Part shown: positions 5,302-5,454 of the stretch, piece after piece
Position numbering within the stretch: the stretch's first letter is position 1
How the letters are laid out: every line of letters starts with the position of its first letter
Assembly (NCBI GenBank): GCA_964467935.1
Contig: CAYYKK010000426.1
Location: forward strand, 1 to 5,454
Origin: CAYYKK01 sp964467935
GTDB taxonomy: Bacteria; Myxococcota_A; Polyangia; Polyangiales; Polyangiaceae
DNA length: 5,454 nucleotides
Direction of reading: 5' to 3'
Notes under the pieces: generated by a model
Seen by the model: only the letters and a program-made list of their open reading frames with translations
What the model was told of the DNA's origin: nothing
Databases searched by the model: none
Program-made: the position numbers and the translations under genes

Positions 5302-5454
5302 ATGGACATGGTCAAGACGGTCGCCTTCACGGCGGTTTCGGGTCTGGTTGCGGGTCTCGCGGGCTGTGGCGGGAGCGGCGGCGACGCCGCCAAGGCGCCG
5401 GAGGCCGACTCGGCCGCCCCCGCCGGGTCGGAGGCTGCTCCGGCCGCTGCCGAG
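5302..5454 (+). CDS. Putative lipoprotein, N-terminal part (truncated by window edge)
   Basis: The visible 51 codons encode a short lipoprotein signal peptide: Met1-Asp-Met-Val-Lys, a hydrophobic segment (about residues 7-21), and the lipobox LAGC (19-22) with Cys22 as the predicted lipidation site. The mature part begins GGSGGD and continues as a low-complexity Ala/Pro/Glu/Ser tether (28-51), the kind of flexible linker that often precedes a folded domain in periplasmic or outer-membrane lipoproteins. The residues after Cys22 are Gly-Gly, so there is no Asp at +2, the inner-membrane retention signal of enteric bacteria; whether that rule applies here is unknown. The gene diverges from the menaquinone operon and may share control elements in the spacer. 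No function can be assigned because the folded domain lies outside the window. The start is supported by a good ribosome site. Confidence 0.85.
   Translation, partial: MDMVKTVAFTAVSGLVAGLAGCGGSGGDAAKAPEADSAAPAGSEAAPAAAE

Overview
This is a compact, very GC-rich stretch with long spurious antisense ORFs, many GTG starts and strong GC bias at third codon positions. Together with an Ala/Pro-rich lipoprotein, this suggests a high-GC Gram-negative, perhaps a myxobacterium (Myxococcota, Polyangia-like). That placement is a guess from composition and gene style; no marker gene is present to prove it.

From the right, the minus strand carries one tightly packed gene string, read from about 4876 down to the left edge. 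It encodes a GbsR/MarR-type winged-helix regulator, a long-chain trans-polyprenyl diphosphate synthase, a type I-beta DAHP synthase (aroF type), the UbiE/MenG methyltransferase, the isochorismate synthase MenF, and the first 73 codons of MenD, which is cut off by the window edge. Three junctions are 4-base stop/start overlaps and the other two gaps are 1 and 4 bases, so this is almost certainly a single operon.

The genes form a coherent menaquinone set. DAHP synthase starts the shikimate route to chorismate, MenF and MenD make the first two committed steps from chorismate, the prenyl synthase makes the side chain, and MenG does the final ring methylation. Genes for the other steps (menH, menC, menE, menB, menA) are not in view and may lie to the left.

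The region 4877-5301 separates this operon from a divergent plus-strand gene. It holds an AT-rich island (4943-4974) with a perfect 10-bp inverted repeat made of two TCTGAA half-site pairs. It overlaps a plausible minus-strand -10 box and is the best candidate operator for the adjacent regulator. Nearer the plus-strand gene are three possible hairpins in its presumed leader. The plus-strand gene at 5302 starts a lipoprotein with a clear lipobox and runs off the right edge.

The most interesting point is the combination: a cysteine-free GbsR-like regulator, its likely operator, and an operon joining precursor supply for both halves of menaquinone with committed steps of the pathway. I see no mobile element, CRISPR array, tRNA or rRNA.
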